This document shows, in pieces, positions 1 through 7,010 of a DNA stretch of 14,970 nt (positions are counted from its first letter, which is position 1; each line of letters starts with the position of its first letter). Source of the DNA: DATFCK01 sp045809745 (GTDB lineage Bacteria; Verrucomicrobiota; Verrucomicrobiia; Chthoniobacterales; UBA10450); the NCBI GenBank assembly GCA_045809745.1, contig JBJMXE010000006.1:1-14970 (forward strand), written 5' to 3'. Below the pieces are notes generated by a model. That model did not search any database. It was not told where the DNA came from and worked only from the letters and a program-made list of their open reading frames with translations. Both the position numbers and the translations under genes were made by a program.

Positions 1-537
1 AAAACCGGCGCGCTGCTGGATGGCCACTTTGTCCTGAGGTCCGGGTTGCACAGCCGCCAGTTTTTTCAGTGCGCGATACTCCTTCAGCACACCGACATCG
101 CGGCGCGGGTATGCGGTCAACTGGCTGACAAATTGCGCGATATTGAATGCGACGCAGTGATTTCGCCCGCGCTCGGCGGCATCATTGTTGGTCAGGAGGT
201 GGGTCGGTCTTTGGGAAAACGTCACATTTTCGCGGAGAAGGACCAAGGCGGGCTGGTTCTTCGGCGAGGCTTCCAAATCGCGAGTGGCGAGCGATTCGTG
301 GTTGCCGAGGACGTGGTTACCCGCGGCGGACGGGTCAAAGAAACGATCGATATCGTGAACGCAAAAGGAGGCAAGGTTACGGCGGTTGGAGTGATTGTGG
401 ATCGCAGCGGCGGCGATCACGCCGATTTCCGGTGCCCGTTCGTCAGTTTGGTTCAAATGAATGTGGAGACGTTCCCCGCGGACAGTATTCCAGCAGACCT
501 GACGGCCATTCCGGCGATTAAGCCAGGGAGCAAATAG
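1..537 (+). CDS. pyrE: Orotate phosphoribosyltransferase, 5' end cut by window edge
   Basis: Transfers the phosphoribosyl group from PRPP to orotate to give OMP, the fifth step of de novo pyrimidine synthesis; cytosolic. The frame is open from base 1, giving 178 visible residues. They begin in the family's N-terminal signature GALLDGHFVLRSGLHS, so probably only 10-25 residues are missing. The PRPP-binding signature VVAEDVVTRGGRVKE lies at visible residues about 100-114 with the expected acidic pair E-D; the family consensus has T-[TS]-G-G-S here, and this protein has T-R-G-G-R. AVISPALGGIIVG is the usual loop before it. An internal TTG at 46 is in frame but would delete the conserved N-terminus, so it is not the start. 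pyrF, the next pathway step, lies about 5 kb downstream in another cluster. Identification is secure; the true start lies outside the window. Confidence 0.93.
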   Translation, partial: KTGALLDGHFVLRSGLHSRQFFQCAILLQHTDIAARVCGQLADKLRDIECDAVISPALGGIIVGQEVGRSLGKRHIFAEKDQGGLVLRRGFQIASGERFVVAEDVVTRGGRVKETIDIVNAKGGKVTAVGVIVDRSGGDHADFRCPFVSLVQMNVETFPADSIPADLTAIPAIKPGSK

Positions 538-547
538 ACCTATCGGA

Positions 548-564
548 GGGAACGAGCTCGTCCC
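548..564. repeat. GGGACGAGC-family palindrome, copy 1 (imperfect)
   Basis: A short inverted repeat (ggga, then acgagctcgt, then ccc) lies just after pyrE. The central ten bases at 552-561 are perfectly self-complementary. Related palindromes occur at 4429-4442 and 4531-4551, always between genes. It could act as a weak rho-independent-type hairpin for pyrE, but no clear T tract follows; a REP-like intergenic repeat is the alternative. Confidence 0.5.
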
Positions 565-612
565 TCGTTTGGTAGAGTGACCGAGCATGCCAAGCCCGTT
601 CTCGCGCCACAT

Positions 613-641
613 TTGATACAACCCCGAGTTGTTGGTATGAA
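613..641 (+). promoter_or_regulatory. Predicted sigma70-type promoter of the sdhCAB operon
   Basis: TTGATA (613-618, five of six matches to TTGACA) and TATGAA (636-641, four of six to TATAAT) are separated by exactly 17 bases. A start site 6-7 bases after the -10 box would fall at about 648, the A of the sdhC ATG. The transcript could therefore be leaderless. This is a pattern match only, but the position and spacing are good. Confidence 0.5.
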
Positions 642-647
642 GAATTG

Positions 648-1412
648 ATGGAAAACAAGGTCGCCGTCCGCACCGCAGCTTCGCCGACCGTTCCGGAGCG
701 CGACCGGACCCCGCGTCGCGGGGTGATCTCAACCTTTTGTCGATCTTCCATTGGACGGAAACTGATCGTCGCCTTAACCGGCATCGTCCTTATCCTGTTT
801 GTGATCGGGCATCTGGTGGGGAACTTGCAGATCTTTCTCGGACCCGACTGGATCAACTCGTACGCGCAGCATCTTCGCGACCTTGGTCCCCTTCTCTGGC
901 TGATTCGCGGCGTCCTACTGTTGACGGTCCTTTTGCACATCTACTTCACCATCCTGCTGGCGATAGAAAACAGACGTGCCCGGCCGGATCGGTACAAAAA
1001 GAAAGAAAATGTGAAAGCCACCTGGGCTTCCCGCCACATGGCGATCAGCGGTCTGGTCGTGCTCGCGTTCATTATCTTTCACCTGCTCCACTTCACCGGC
1101 CACAATTTCAACGCTCGTTTCCCTCTGCTGAAAGCGGATCCACTAAACCGGGCCGACGTCTACTCCATGATGGTGTACGGCTTCCAGAATATGTACGTCT
1201 CCGCGTTTTACATTGTGGGGCTTTTTCTACTGACGCTTCACCTCACCCACGGATCGTCGAGCTTCTTCCAATCGCTGGGTTTGAACAATAAACGCCTGGC
1301 CCCGCGTCTCGCCTTCCTTGGCCGCATCTTAGCCTGGCTGCTGTTTGTGGGTTACGCCTCAATTCCGGTGGCGGTTTTGCTCGGCTGGGTTCAGCCCGCA
1401 CAACAACTCTAA
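648..1412 (+). CDS. sdhC: Succinate dehydrogenase cytochrome b558 subunit
   Basis: Membrane anchor of complex II: it binds heme b, carries the quinone site and docks SdhA-SdhB. The 254-residue protein is of the single-subunit b558 type with five transmembrane helices, near residues 38-60, 82-106, 130-150, 180-202 and 222-246, rather than the separate SdhC/SdhD pair of Proteobacteria. Histidines inside or next to helices (H55, H97, H145, H148, H198, H201) are candidates for the heme ligands. The NLQ after H55 and the LHLTHGSSSFFQSLG stretch are typical of this subtype. The first 25 residues are polar and poorly conserved in type, so the start is not certain. ATG 648 is preferred over TTG 645; no Shine-Dalgarno is visible and a promoter ends seven bases upstream. 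sdhA and sdhB follow on the same strand. Confidence 0.93.
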   Translation: MENKVAVRTAASPTVPERDRTPRRGVISTFCRSSIGRKLIVALTGIVLILFVIGHLVGNLQIFLGPDWINSYAQHLRDLGPLLWLIRGVLLLTVLLHIYFTILLAIENRRARPDRYKKKENVKATWASRHMAISGLVVLAFIIFHLLHFTGHNFNARFPLLKADPLNRADVYSMMVYGFQNMYVSAFYIVGLFLLTLHLTHGSSSFFQSLGLNNKRLAPRLAFLGRILAWLLFVGYASIPVAVLLGWVQPAQQL

Positions 1413-1413
1413 T

Positions 1414-1574
1414 GGGAAAATCCGAATCTCGAATGTCGAAGCTCGAAACAAATTCGTATCACCAATTTGGAAAAGCGAGGCGCCACCTGCCCGGCTTGAT
1501 TTCGATCCTTCGGCCCCTGAAATTTTCTGAAGTTTGTGTCGGATTTCGAGATTCGAATTTCGGATTTTCTTCCC
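1414..1574. repeat. Imperfect inverted repeat filling the sdhC-sdhA gap
   Basis: The arm at 1417-1433 (AAAATCCGAATCTCGAA) is matched by a reverse-complement arm at 1545-1568, in two exact blocks of 9 and 10 bases separated by about 7 extra bases in the right arm. Flanking GGG/CCC (1414-1416 and 1572-1574) extends it. The spacer of about 110 bases shows no gene. The right arm encodes the apparent N-terminal extension of the SdhA frame (1534-1578), which argues that this extension is not real protein. It looks like a dispersed intergenic repeat or a small mobile-element remnant; function unknown. Confidence 0.6.
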
Positions 1575-1578
1575 CGTT

Positions 1579-3510
1579 ATGATTGGGACGCTCGACGCGA
1601 AAATTCCGAGCGGACCAATCGACCAGAAATGGAAGACTCACCGCGACCACAGCCGGCTCGTTAGTCCGAACAACCGCCGCAAATTTGAAGTCATCGTCGT
1701 CGGTAGCGGACTGGCCGGTGGTTCGGCCGCGGCGACCTTAGGGGAGCTCGGCTACCGGGTGAAGTGCTTCTGCTACCAGGATTCTCCCCGGCGCGCGCAT
1801 TCCATCGCCGCCCAAGGCGGCATCAACGCGGCCAAAAATTATCAAAACGACGGCGACAGCATTTACCGCCTGTTCTATGACACGGTGAAAGGCGGTGACT
1901 TTCGCTCCCGAGAGGCGAACGTTTATCGTCTCGCCGAGGTCAGCAATCTGATCATCGATCAATGCGTCGAACAGGGTGTCCCGTTCGCCCGCGAATATGG
2001 CGGCCTGCTGGCTAACCGATCGTTTGGCGGCGCCCAGGTGTCGCGGACGTTTTACGCCCGCGGCCAAACCGGCCAGCAGCTGTTGTTAGGGTGTTACCAG
2101 GCGCTGTGCCGACAGATCGCGGCCGGCACCGTTCAAATGTTTCCGCAAACGGAGATGCTCGACCTGGTATTGGTGAACGGCCACGCCAAGGGCATCATCA
2201 CTCGCAGTCTGCGGACTGGTAAGATTGAGCGGTTCGCGGCTGACGCGGTTGTGCTGGCCACCGGCGGCTACGGCAACGTGTTTTATCTGTCGACCAATGC
2301 GCGCGGCTGCAATGTTACCGCCACCTACCGCGCCTACAAAAAGGGAGCACTCTTTGCCAATCCCTGTTTCACCCAGATTCATCCCACCTGCATTCCGCAA
2401 AGCGGCGATTACCAGTCGAAGTTGACCCTGATGTCCGAGTCACTCCGGAACGATGGGCGGGTCTGGGTCCCCAAACGCAAGGAAGATTGCAGCAAAGCGC
2501 CGAGCGCAATTCCCGAAGCGGATCGGGATTACTATCTGGAGCGAAAATACCCCAGCTTTGGCAATCTGGCGCCACGCGACATCGCGTCCCGCGCCGCAAA
2601 AGAAGTGTGCGACGAGGGCCGTGGTGTCGGTCCCGGCGGCCGCGGCGTCTATCTCGATTTCGGCGATTCTATCCGGCGGCTGGGCGAGGACTCAATTCGC
2701 GAACGGTACGGGAACTTGTTCGAAATTTACCACAAGATCACCGGTGAAGATGCATATCACACTCCGATGCGAATCTACCCGGCGGTGCATTACACCATGG
2801 GCGGCTTGTGGGTGGACTATAACCTGATGAGCAACATTCCCGGGTTGCACGTGATCGGCGAAGCAAACTTTTCGGACCATGGCGCCAATCGACTTGGCGC
2901 CAGCGCGCTAATGCAAGGCCTGGCCGATGGTTATTTCGTTCTGCCATATACTTTGCCTAACTACCTGGCCGGGCAGACCGGGAAGCGACCGTCCGCGGAC
3001 GCGCCGGAGTTTGCCCAGGCCGAGGACGAAGTTCGCACCCGAATTAATAAGCTGCTCTCAGTGAACGGCAGTCGCTCACTCGATTCCTTTCACCGAGAGC
3101 TTGGCGTCCTGCTTTGGAATCAATGCGGCATGGCCCGCACTGCCGAGGGTCTTCGTGACGCAATACAGAAAATTCCGCAGCTGCGTGAAGAGTTCTGGAA
3201 GAATGTTCGGGTCCCGGGCACTAACGAAGACTTCAATCAATCGCTGGAACGGGCCGGACGGGTGGCGGATTTTCTCGAATTCGGCGAACTCATGTGCATG
3301 GACGCACTGGAGCGGGACGAATCGTGTGGCGGACATTTCCGGGTGGAACATCAAACGCCGGACGGTGAAGCGTTACGCGACGACGACAAATTCGCGTCCG
3401 TATTCGCCTGGGAATATCAAGGGCATAACGGAACGATCAGACAACCGAAATTGCACCGCGAGCCGTTGCATTTTGAAACCGTGCATTTAACCCAGCGCAG
3501 CTATAAATGA
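1579..3510 (+). CDS. sdhA: Succinate dehydrogenase/fumarate reductase flavoprotein subunit
   Basis: Catalytic subunit of complex II: oxidises succinate to fumarate at a covalently bound FAD on the cytoplasmic face. The protein has 643 residues. It opens with LDAKIPSGP, then the dinucleotide fold VVGSGLAGG (residues 40-48), and RRAHSIAAQGGINAA, where H74 is the expected flavinylated histidine. Active-site candidates are H268 (QIHPT), R333 (PRDIASR) and H404 (HYTMGG). The second FAD-binding segment is GEANFSDHGANRLGASAL (427-444). All motifs are intact. ATG 1579 is chosen because family members begin at LDxKIPxGP and because the in-frame stretch from 1534 overlaps an intergenic repeat; no Shine-Dalgarno precedes it. 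It belongs to the same long subtype as the Bacteroidetes enzymes. Direction (SDH or FRD) cannot be told from sequence alone, but with other aerobic-type genes nearby SDH is likelier. Confidence 0.96.
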   Translation: MIGTLDAKIPSGPIDQKWKTHRDHSRLVSPNNRRKFEVIVVGSGLAGGSAAATLGELGYRVKCFCYQDSPRRAHSIAAQGGINAAKNYQNDGDSIYRLFYDTVKGGDFRSREANVYRLAEVSNLIIDQCVEQGVPFAREYGGLLANRSFGGAQVSRTFYARGQTGQQLLLGCYQALCRQIAAGTVQMFPQTEMLDLVLVNGHAKGIITRSLRTGKIERFAADAVVLATGGYGNVFYLSTNARGCNVTATYRAYKKGALFANPCFTQIHPTCIPQSGDYQSKLTLMSESLRNDGRVWVPKRKEDCSKAPSAIPEADRDYYLERKYPSFGNLAPRDIASRAAKEVCDEGRGVGPGGRGVYLDFGDSIRRLGEDSIRERYGNLFEIYHKITGEDAYHTPMRIYPAVHYTMGGLWVDYNLMSNIPGLHVIGEANFSDHGANRLGASALMQGLADGYFVLPYTLPNYLAGQTGKRPSADAPEFAQAEDEVRTRINKLLSVNGSRSLDSFHRELGVLLWNQCGMARTAEGLRDAIQKIPQLREEFWKNVRVPGTNEDFNQSLERAGRVADFLEFGELMCMDALERDESCGGHFRVEHQTPDGEALRDDDKFASVFAWEYQGHNGTIRQPKLHREPLHFETVHLTQRSYK

Positions 3511-3533
3511 GCCCGCACGCGTTTCACTTCTGG

Positions 3534-3645
3534 GGAGCGCAGGCGCCCTCGCCTGCCGATTTCGGCGCCCCCGCCGAAATTCATCTTCTCGGCACAAATC
3601 GATTGGCGAGGGCACCAATCGTCACAGGCGAGGCGCCTGCGCTCC
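3534..3645. repeat. Three-armed inverted-repeat element between sdhA and sdhB
   Basis: Outer arms 3534-3555 and 3625-3645 are reverse complements over about 21 bases with one extra base in the left arm (GGAGCGCAGGCG at one end, CGCCTGCGCTCC at the other). Inside are two perfect hairpins: ATTTCGGCG with CGCCGAAAT (3559-3580, 4-base loop) and CGATTGG with CCAATCG (3600-3621, 8-base loop). The single strand would fold as a stem topped by two side arms. It fills most of the 148-base gap within an operon. It resembles a dispersed REP-like element; it could also stabilise or attenuate the sdh transcript. No coding capacity. Confidence 0.75.
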
Positions 3646-3658
3646 GCAATCCCGATCC

Positions 3659-4414
3659 ATGAATTTCAAGCTTAAGGTTTGGCGACAGAAGAATACTCAG
3701 GCGGCCGGCAGATTCGCTGTGTATGAGGCTAAAGATATTTCCCCGGACGCGTCTTTCCTGGAAATGCTCGATATCGTCAACGAGCAGCTGTTGATGAAAA
3801 ACGAGGAGCCGATCGCGTTCGACTCCGATTGCCGTGAAGGGATTTGCGGAACATGCTCCCTAACGATCGACGGTGAAGCGCACGGAACCGATCATCCTGG
3901 TGCGGCGTGCGAGCTTTACATGCGAAAATTCCGCGACGGCGAAACGATCGCCGTGCAACCGTTTCGGGCGAGATCGTTCCCCGTAGTCAAAGACCTGGTG
4001 GTAGATCGCAGCGCGCTAGATCGTATTGTGCAAGCCGGAGGGTTCGTTTCCGCGCGGGCGGGCTCGGCACCCGAAGCGAACTCGATTCCGGTCCCAAAGC
4101 ACGATGCCGACGTGGCGATGGAAGCGGCTGCGTGCATTGGATGCGGCGCATGCGCGGCGGCGTGCCCCAATGCCTCCGCGATGTTATTCACTGCCGCTAA
4201 GGTTTCGCACCTTGCCTTCCTGCCGCAAGGCGACCCGGAGCGCGTAAGCCGCGTCCTTAACATGGCGGATGCGATGGACCGGGAGGGCTTCGGCAACTGC
4301 ACCAATACGTATGAGTGCGAAGCGGTTTGTCCGGCTGAGATCAGCGCCAGCTTCATTGCCAAGTTGAATCGCGAATACACTCGCGCCGTTTGGCAGAGCC
4401 GCGCTGGCGAGTAA
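3659..4414 (+). CDS. sdhB: Succinate dehydrogenase iron-sulfur subunit
   Basis: Carries electrons from the SdhA flavin to the quinone site through three iron-sulfur clusters. The 251-residue protein has an N-terminal ferredoxin domain with C58, C63, C66 (CREGICGTC) and C84 for [2Fe-2S]. The C-terminal domain has C159, C162, C165 and C169 (CIGCGACAAACP), then C214, C220 and C224. By family knowledge C159, C162, C165 and C224 hold [4Fe-4S], and C169, C214 and C220 hold [3Fe-4S]. All expected cysteines are present. The residue between C162 and C165 pair matches the usual C-x2-C-x2-C-x3-CP pattern. ATG 3659 lies 13 bases after a large inverted repeat and has no Shine-Dalgarno, so translation may depend on how that element folds. 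Last gene of sdhCAB; it converges with ispE. Confidence 0.96.
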   Translation: MNFKLKVWRQKNTQAAGRFAVYEAKDISPDASFLEMLDIVNEQLLMKNEEPIAFDSDCREGICGTCSLTIDGEAHGTDHPGAACELYMRKFRDGETIAVQPFRARSFPVVKDLVVDRSALDRIVQAGGFVSARAGSAPEANSIPVPKHDADVAMEAAACIGCGACAAACPNASAMLFTAAKVSHLAFLPQGDPERVSRVLNMADAMDREGFGNCTNTYECEAVCPAEISASFIAKLNREYTRAVWQSRAGE

Positions 4415-4428
4415 GGCGCGTCAACGGA

Positions 4429-4442
4429 GGGACGAGCTCGTC
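4429..4442. repeat. GGGACGAGC-family palindrome, copy 2
   Basis: GACGAGCTCGTC at 4431-4442 is a perfect 12-base palindrome and is preceded by GG, which gives the GGGACGAGC core. It stands 15 bases after the sdhB stop codon, in the gap between convergent sdhB and ispE. A related element lies about 90 bases further on. Possible terminator hairpin or dispersed repeat. Confidence 0.55.
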
Positions 4443-4530
4443 TCGTCATAAATTCGCTGGTGTTGCGAGGCCAACGTCCCGTCGTCGTGGCGCGGTTCGT
4501 CAACCAATCAATGACAAGGCCAAGATAAGT

Positions 4531-4551
4531 GGGACGAGCCAAGCTCGTCCC
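4531..4551. repeat. GGGACGAGC-family palindrome, copy 3 (perfect)
   Basis: GGGACGAGC (4531-4539) and GCTCGTCCC (4543-4551) form a perfect 9-bp stem with a 3-base CAA loop, between the 3' ends of sdhB and ispE. Being symmetrical, it could serve as a terminator for both genes, although only a short A/T-rich tract (ATTAATT) follows. It is the best-formed of three related copies in this window. Confidence 0.6.
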
Positions 4552-4578
4552 TGCATTAATTGCTCTCTTCGGCGCGAA

Positions 4579-5427
4579 TCAAATCGTGTAACAGGCGCAG
4601 GTCCAAAGATTCGGATCCAGTTCCTGTTTGGCTCGTTCGGCCAACGTCCCTCCGGCGTCGGGGCTTTTGAGCACTACGAAAACGGTTGAACCCGATCCTG
4701 ACATCAGCGCAATCTCAACCTCCGGTTGGCCTAACAGCCACATCTTCAGCCGCGCCAGGAACACATACTTTTCAAATACCGGCCGTTCCAGATCATTCAC
4801 AAAGGTGTGATTGTGATATTCCTGCGGCTCATATTTCACATCCGGAATCGGTTGAGAATCTTTCCACCGGGAATATGCCCATGGCGTCGCCACTGCGAAT
4901 TCGGGCTTGACCAGCAGAATCGATAAAGACTCCTTCAATTTTTCAGGTTCGATCAGCTGGCCGCGCCCGCGACACATCGCCGCTGACTGGTAGATAAAAA
5001 ACGGAACATCAGAGCCGATTGACTCGGACAGCTTCGCCAATGCTTCGCGCGGCAGATTGGTCGCGAACAAGGTATTCAGCGCCAGCAAGGTGGTCGCGGC
5101 GTCACTGCTCCCTCCCCCCAAACCCGCGCCGTGCGGAATCCGCTTTCGTAAACGAATTGTTACGCCCGACCTTAAACCAGTTGCGCCAAAGAATTCGGTT
5201 GCGGCGCGCACCACCAGATTTTCAGCGCCAGTGGGAACCGAACCGTCATCGCAAATGAACCGGACACCTTCTCCGCCTGTCTCAAAATCCAGTTCGTCGT
5301 ACAAGGAAATGGGACTAATGAACGTTTCGATCTCGTGGAACCGGTCCTCCCGCCGACGAAGCACCCGGAGTGATAGATTCAACTTCGCGGGAGCGCGAAC
5401 TTGCAATCGGTCTGTTTCAGCTGTCAT
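4579..5427 (-). CDS. ispE: 4-diphosphocytidyl-2-C-methyl-D-erythritol kinase
   Basis: GHMP-family kinase that phosphorylates CDP-methylerythritol at the 2-hydroxyl, the fourth step of the MEP route to IPP and DMAPP; cytosolic. The protein has 282 residues, the usual length. Motif 1 is PAKLNLSLRV (K15 by analogy the catalytic lysine), motif 2 the ATP loop PHGAGLGGGSSDAA (98-111), then the catalytic aspartate D140 in GSDVPFF, and motif 3 LMSGSGSTVF (241-250). All are intact. The start is ATG at 5427; no Shine-Dalgarno is visible. It is divergent from pyrF across 61 bases, so the two may share a promoter region. The product feeds the polyprenyl synthase at 7011-8084. Confidence 0.96.
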   Translation of the reverse strand: MTAETDRLQVRAPAKLNLSLRVLRRREDRFHEIETFISPISLYDELDFETGGEGVRFICDDGSVPTGAENLVVRAATEFFGATGLRSGVTIRLRKRIPHGAGLGGGSSDAATTLLALNTLFATNLPREALAKLSESIGSDVPFFIYQSAAMCRGRGQLIEPEKLKESLSILLVKPEFAVATPWAYSRWKDSQPIPDVKYEPQEYHNHTFVNDLERPVFEKYVFLARLKMWLLGQPEVEIALMSGSGSTVFVVLKSPDAGGTLAERAKQELDPNLWTCACYTI

Positions 5428-5488
5428 TTCGACGCGCCATTATTTCATTCGGATCAAACTGGAGAAACTCTTAATCTGACTTTTTGCG

Positions 5489-6238
5489 ATGGCACATGTT
5501 TCAACTGCGCTCGACCCCGAAAAAAGCGAGAATCTGGGCTCCATGAGGTCGGCCGCTGATAAGCTCATTATTGCGTTGGATGTAGCAACTGCTGAAGAAG
5601 CGGTTGCGGTGGTTACGAAGCTGCGGTCACAGATTTCCTATTTCAAGGTTGGTTTGCAGTTGTACACCGCGGCTGGTCCACAGGTTGTTCGCGAGATCCT
5701 GAAGCTCGGGGGCAAAGTCTTTCTCGATCTCAAACTGCACGACATTCCAAACACCGTTGCCGGGGCGGTGGCATCAGCTAACAAGCTCGGCGTGGATATG
5801 CTCACGATTCATTTGAGCGGAGCGGAAGCGATGATCCGGGCTGCTACGGAAACGGCGGGCGAGAAGCTGACCATCGTTGGCGTAACGGTACTAACCAGCC
5901 AAAGTGATGAAACGCTGAGCCAGACTGGAGTCGGCGACTCGGTTGATAAGCAGGTTATGCGTCTGGCCAGCCTTGGAGTGAAATGCAGAGTCGGAGCGTT
6001 GGTTGCCAGTGCTCGGGAAGCGGCAATGTTGCGCGCAGAATTCAGAGATCAGGTGAAGATTATTACGCCGGGGATTCGCCCGGCCGGAGTAGGGAGCGGA
6101 GATCAAAAGCGTGTCACAACACCACGGGCTGCCATCTCTGCGGGCGCGGATTATCTGGTGATCGGCCGGCCGGTGGTAGCAGACGCCGATCCGTGCGCGG
6201 CGGTTGAACGAATCCTGCACGATCTGAGCACGGCCTAA
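5489..6238 (+). CDS. pyrF: Orotidine 5'-phosphate decarboxylase
   Basis: Decarboxylates OMP to UMP, the final step of de novo pyrimidine synthesis; cytosolic TIM barrel. The protein has 249 residues. Visible catalytic elements are D31 (IIALDV), K53 (YFKVGLQLY), and the D-x-K-x-x-D tetrad piece D80-L-K82-L-H-D85 in FLDLKLHDIPNTV. The phosphate-binding loop IITPGIRP follows. This is the short bacterial class I type. ATG 5489 gives about 20 extra residues before the first strand; an alternative ATG at 5543 (MRSAADKLIIALDV) would match the compact family start just as well, and neither has a Shine-Dalgarno. First gene of the 5489-9646 + strand cluster; the next gene starts six bases after its stop, so the two are probably cotranscribed. 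Confidence 0.96.
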   Translation: MAHVSTALDPEKSENLGSMRSAADKLIIALDVATAEEAVAVVTKLRSQISYFKVGLQLYTAAGPQVVREILKLGGKVFLDLKLHDIPNTVAGAVASANKLGVDMLTIHLSGAEAMIRAATETAGEKLTIVGVTVLTSQSDETLSQTGVGDSVDKQVMRLASLGVKCRVGALVASAREAAMLRAEFRDQVKIITPGIRPAGVGSGDQKRVTTPRAAISAGADYLVIGRPVVADADPCAAVERILHDLSTA

Positions 6239-6244
6239 CCTCCG

Positions 6245-6976
6245 GTGTTGTCGTCACTCACGGTGTTGGATGACAATGTGTCACGTTCGGCGCCGCTGAA
6301 CATGGCGCTGGACGAGGTGCTGTGGCAGAGCGCTGCCACTCCCTGTGTGCGATTCTATCGATGGGATCACCCCGCTTTATCATTTGGATATTTCGGCCGC
6401 TATGCAGACGTCGCTGCCTATCAGGGTGTATACGACATCGTCCGACGCTGCACCGGCGGCGGAATTGTTTTCCACGGCACCGACCTAACCTACGCCTTGA
6501 TTGTTCCCGCGAAGGATCTCTTGCAACTTGGATCGCCCATCGGCGTTTACACCTTTGTGCATACGGCAGTTCAGAACGGGCTCCGCAACTGTGGTATCCG
6601 AACCGATCTGATGCCGGCCGACACCGGAGCCGTTGGGCCCGACACGGATCCGACCCGCATGTCTGACGCTGAACATCACCGCCTCAAATCATCATCCAGC
6701 ATCGCGTCCGACACATGCTTTACTCGGCCAGTAACGGCCGACGTGTTGCTCGCCGACAAAAAAATAGCGGGGGCAGCACAGCGCCGTTCTCGGCGCGGAT
6801 TGCTCCAACAGGGAAGCATTCAGAATGTCAATTTGCCGCTCGGTTTCATTGCGGATTTCGTCGGCAATCTAAGCCTCAATGTCACGACGGGCGTTCTCGA
6901 CGATGCTTTAGTCGAAGATGCGCAGGAGCTAGTCACCTCGAAATACGGCACCGAAGTTTGGCTCCGCCGGTCGTGA
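6245..6976 (+). CDS. BPL/LPL-family lipoyl/octanoyl transferase, probably LipM-like
   Basis: Catalytic domain of the biotin/lipoate ligase superfamily, which attaches octanoate or lipoate to the lysine of E2 and GcvH lipoyl domains. The 243-residue protein has RRCTGGGIVFHGTDLTYAL (67-85, the R-R-x-x-G-G-G-x-V-x-H core) and DKKIAGAAQRR (171-181) with the conserved K173-x-x-G. Between them C158 (DTCFTRP) sits where LipM-type octanoyltransferases carry their acyl-accepting cysteine, which LplA ligases lack. The segment 127-157 is Ser/Asp-rich and looks like a loop insertion. The start is GTG 6245, six bases after pyrF; TTG 6248 is possible. A LipL- or LplA-like role cannot be excluded. The likely clients are 2-oxo acid dehydrogenases of the same central metabolism as SDH. 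Family call firm, exact reaction inferred. Confidence 0.8.
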   Translation: MLSSLTVLDDNVSRSAPLNMALDEVLWQSAATPCVRFYRWDHPALSFGYFGRYADVAAYQGVYDIVRRCTGGGIVFHGTDLTYALIVPAKDLLQLGSPIGVYTFVHTAVQNGLRNCGIRTDLMPADTGAVGPDTDPTRMSDAEHHRLKSSSSIASDTCFTRPVTADVLLADKKIAGAAQRRSRRGLLQQGSIQNVNLPLGFIADFVGNLSLNVTTGVLDDALVEDAQELVTSKYGTEVWLRRS

Positions 6977-7010
6977 CAAAATCATCACTCCGGCTCCTGA
7001 TTCTTTGACA

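Noticed and set aside
518..940. 140-codon minus-strand open frame over the sdhC start
   Set aside because: It overlaps the well-supported sdhC and pyrE ends, is Arg/Ser-rich in composition, and shows no recognisable motif.
1534..1578. Upstream start for sdhA at 1534
   Set aside because: The added 15 residues come from an intergenic inverted repeat; family members start at the LDxKIPxGP segment, matching ATG 1579.
3916..4542. 208-codon minus-strand open frame opposite sdhB
   Set aside because: It is the shadow of the high-GC sdhB frame, has no domain resemblance, and runs through intergenic repeats.
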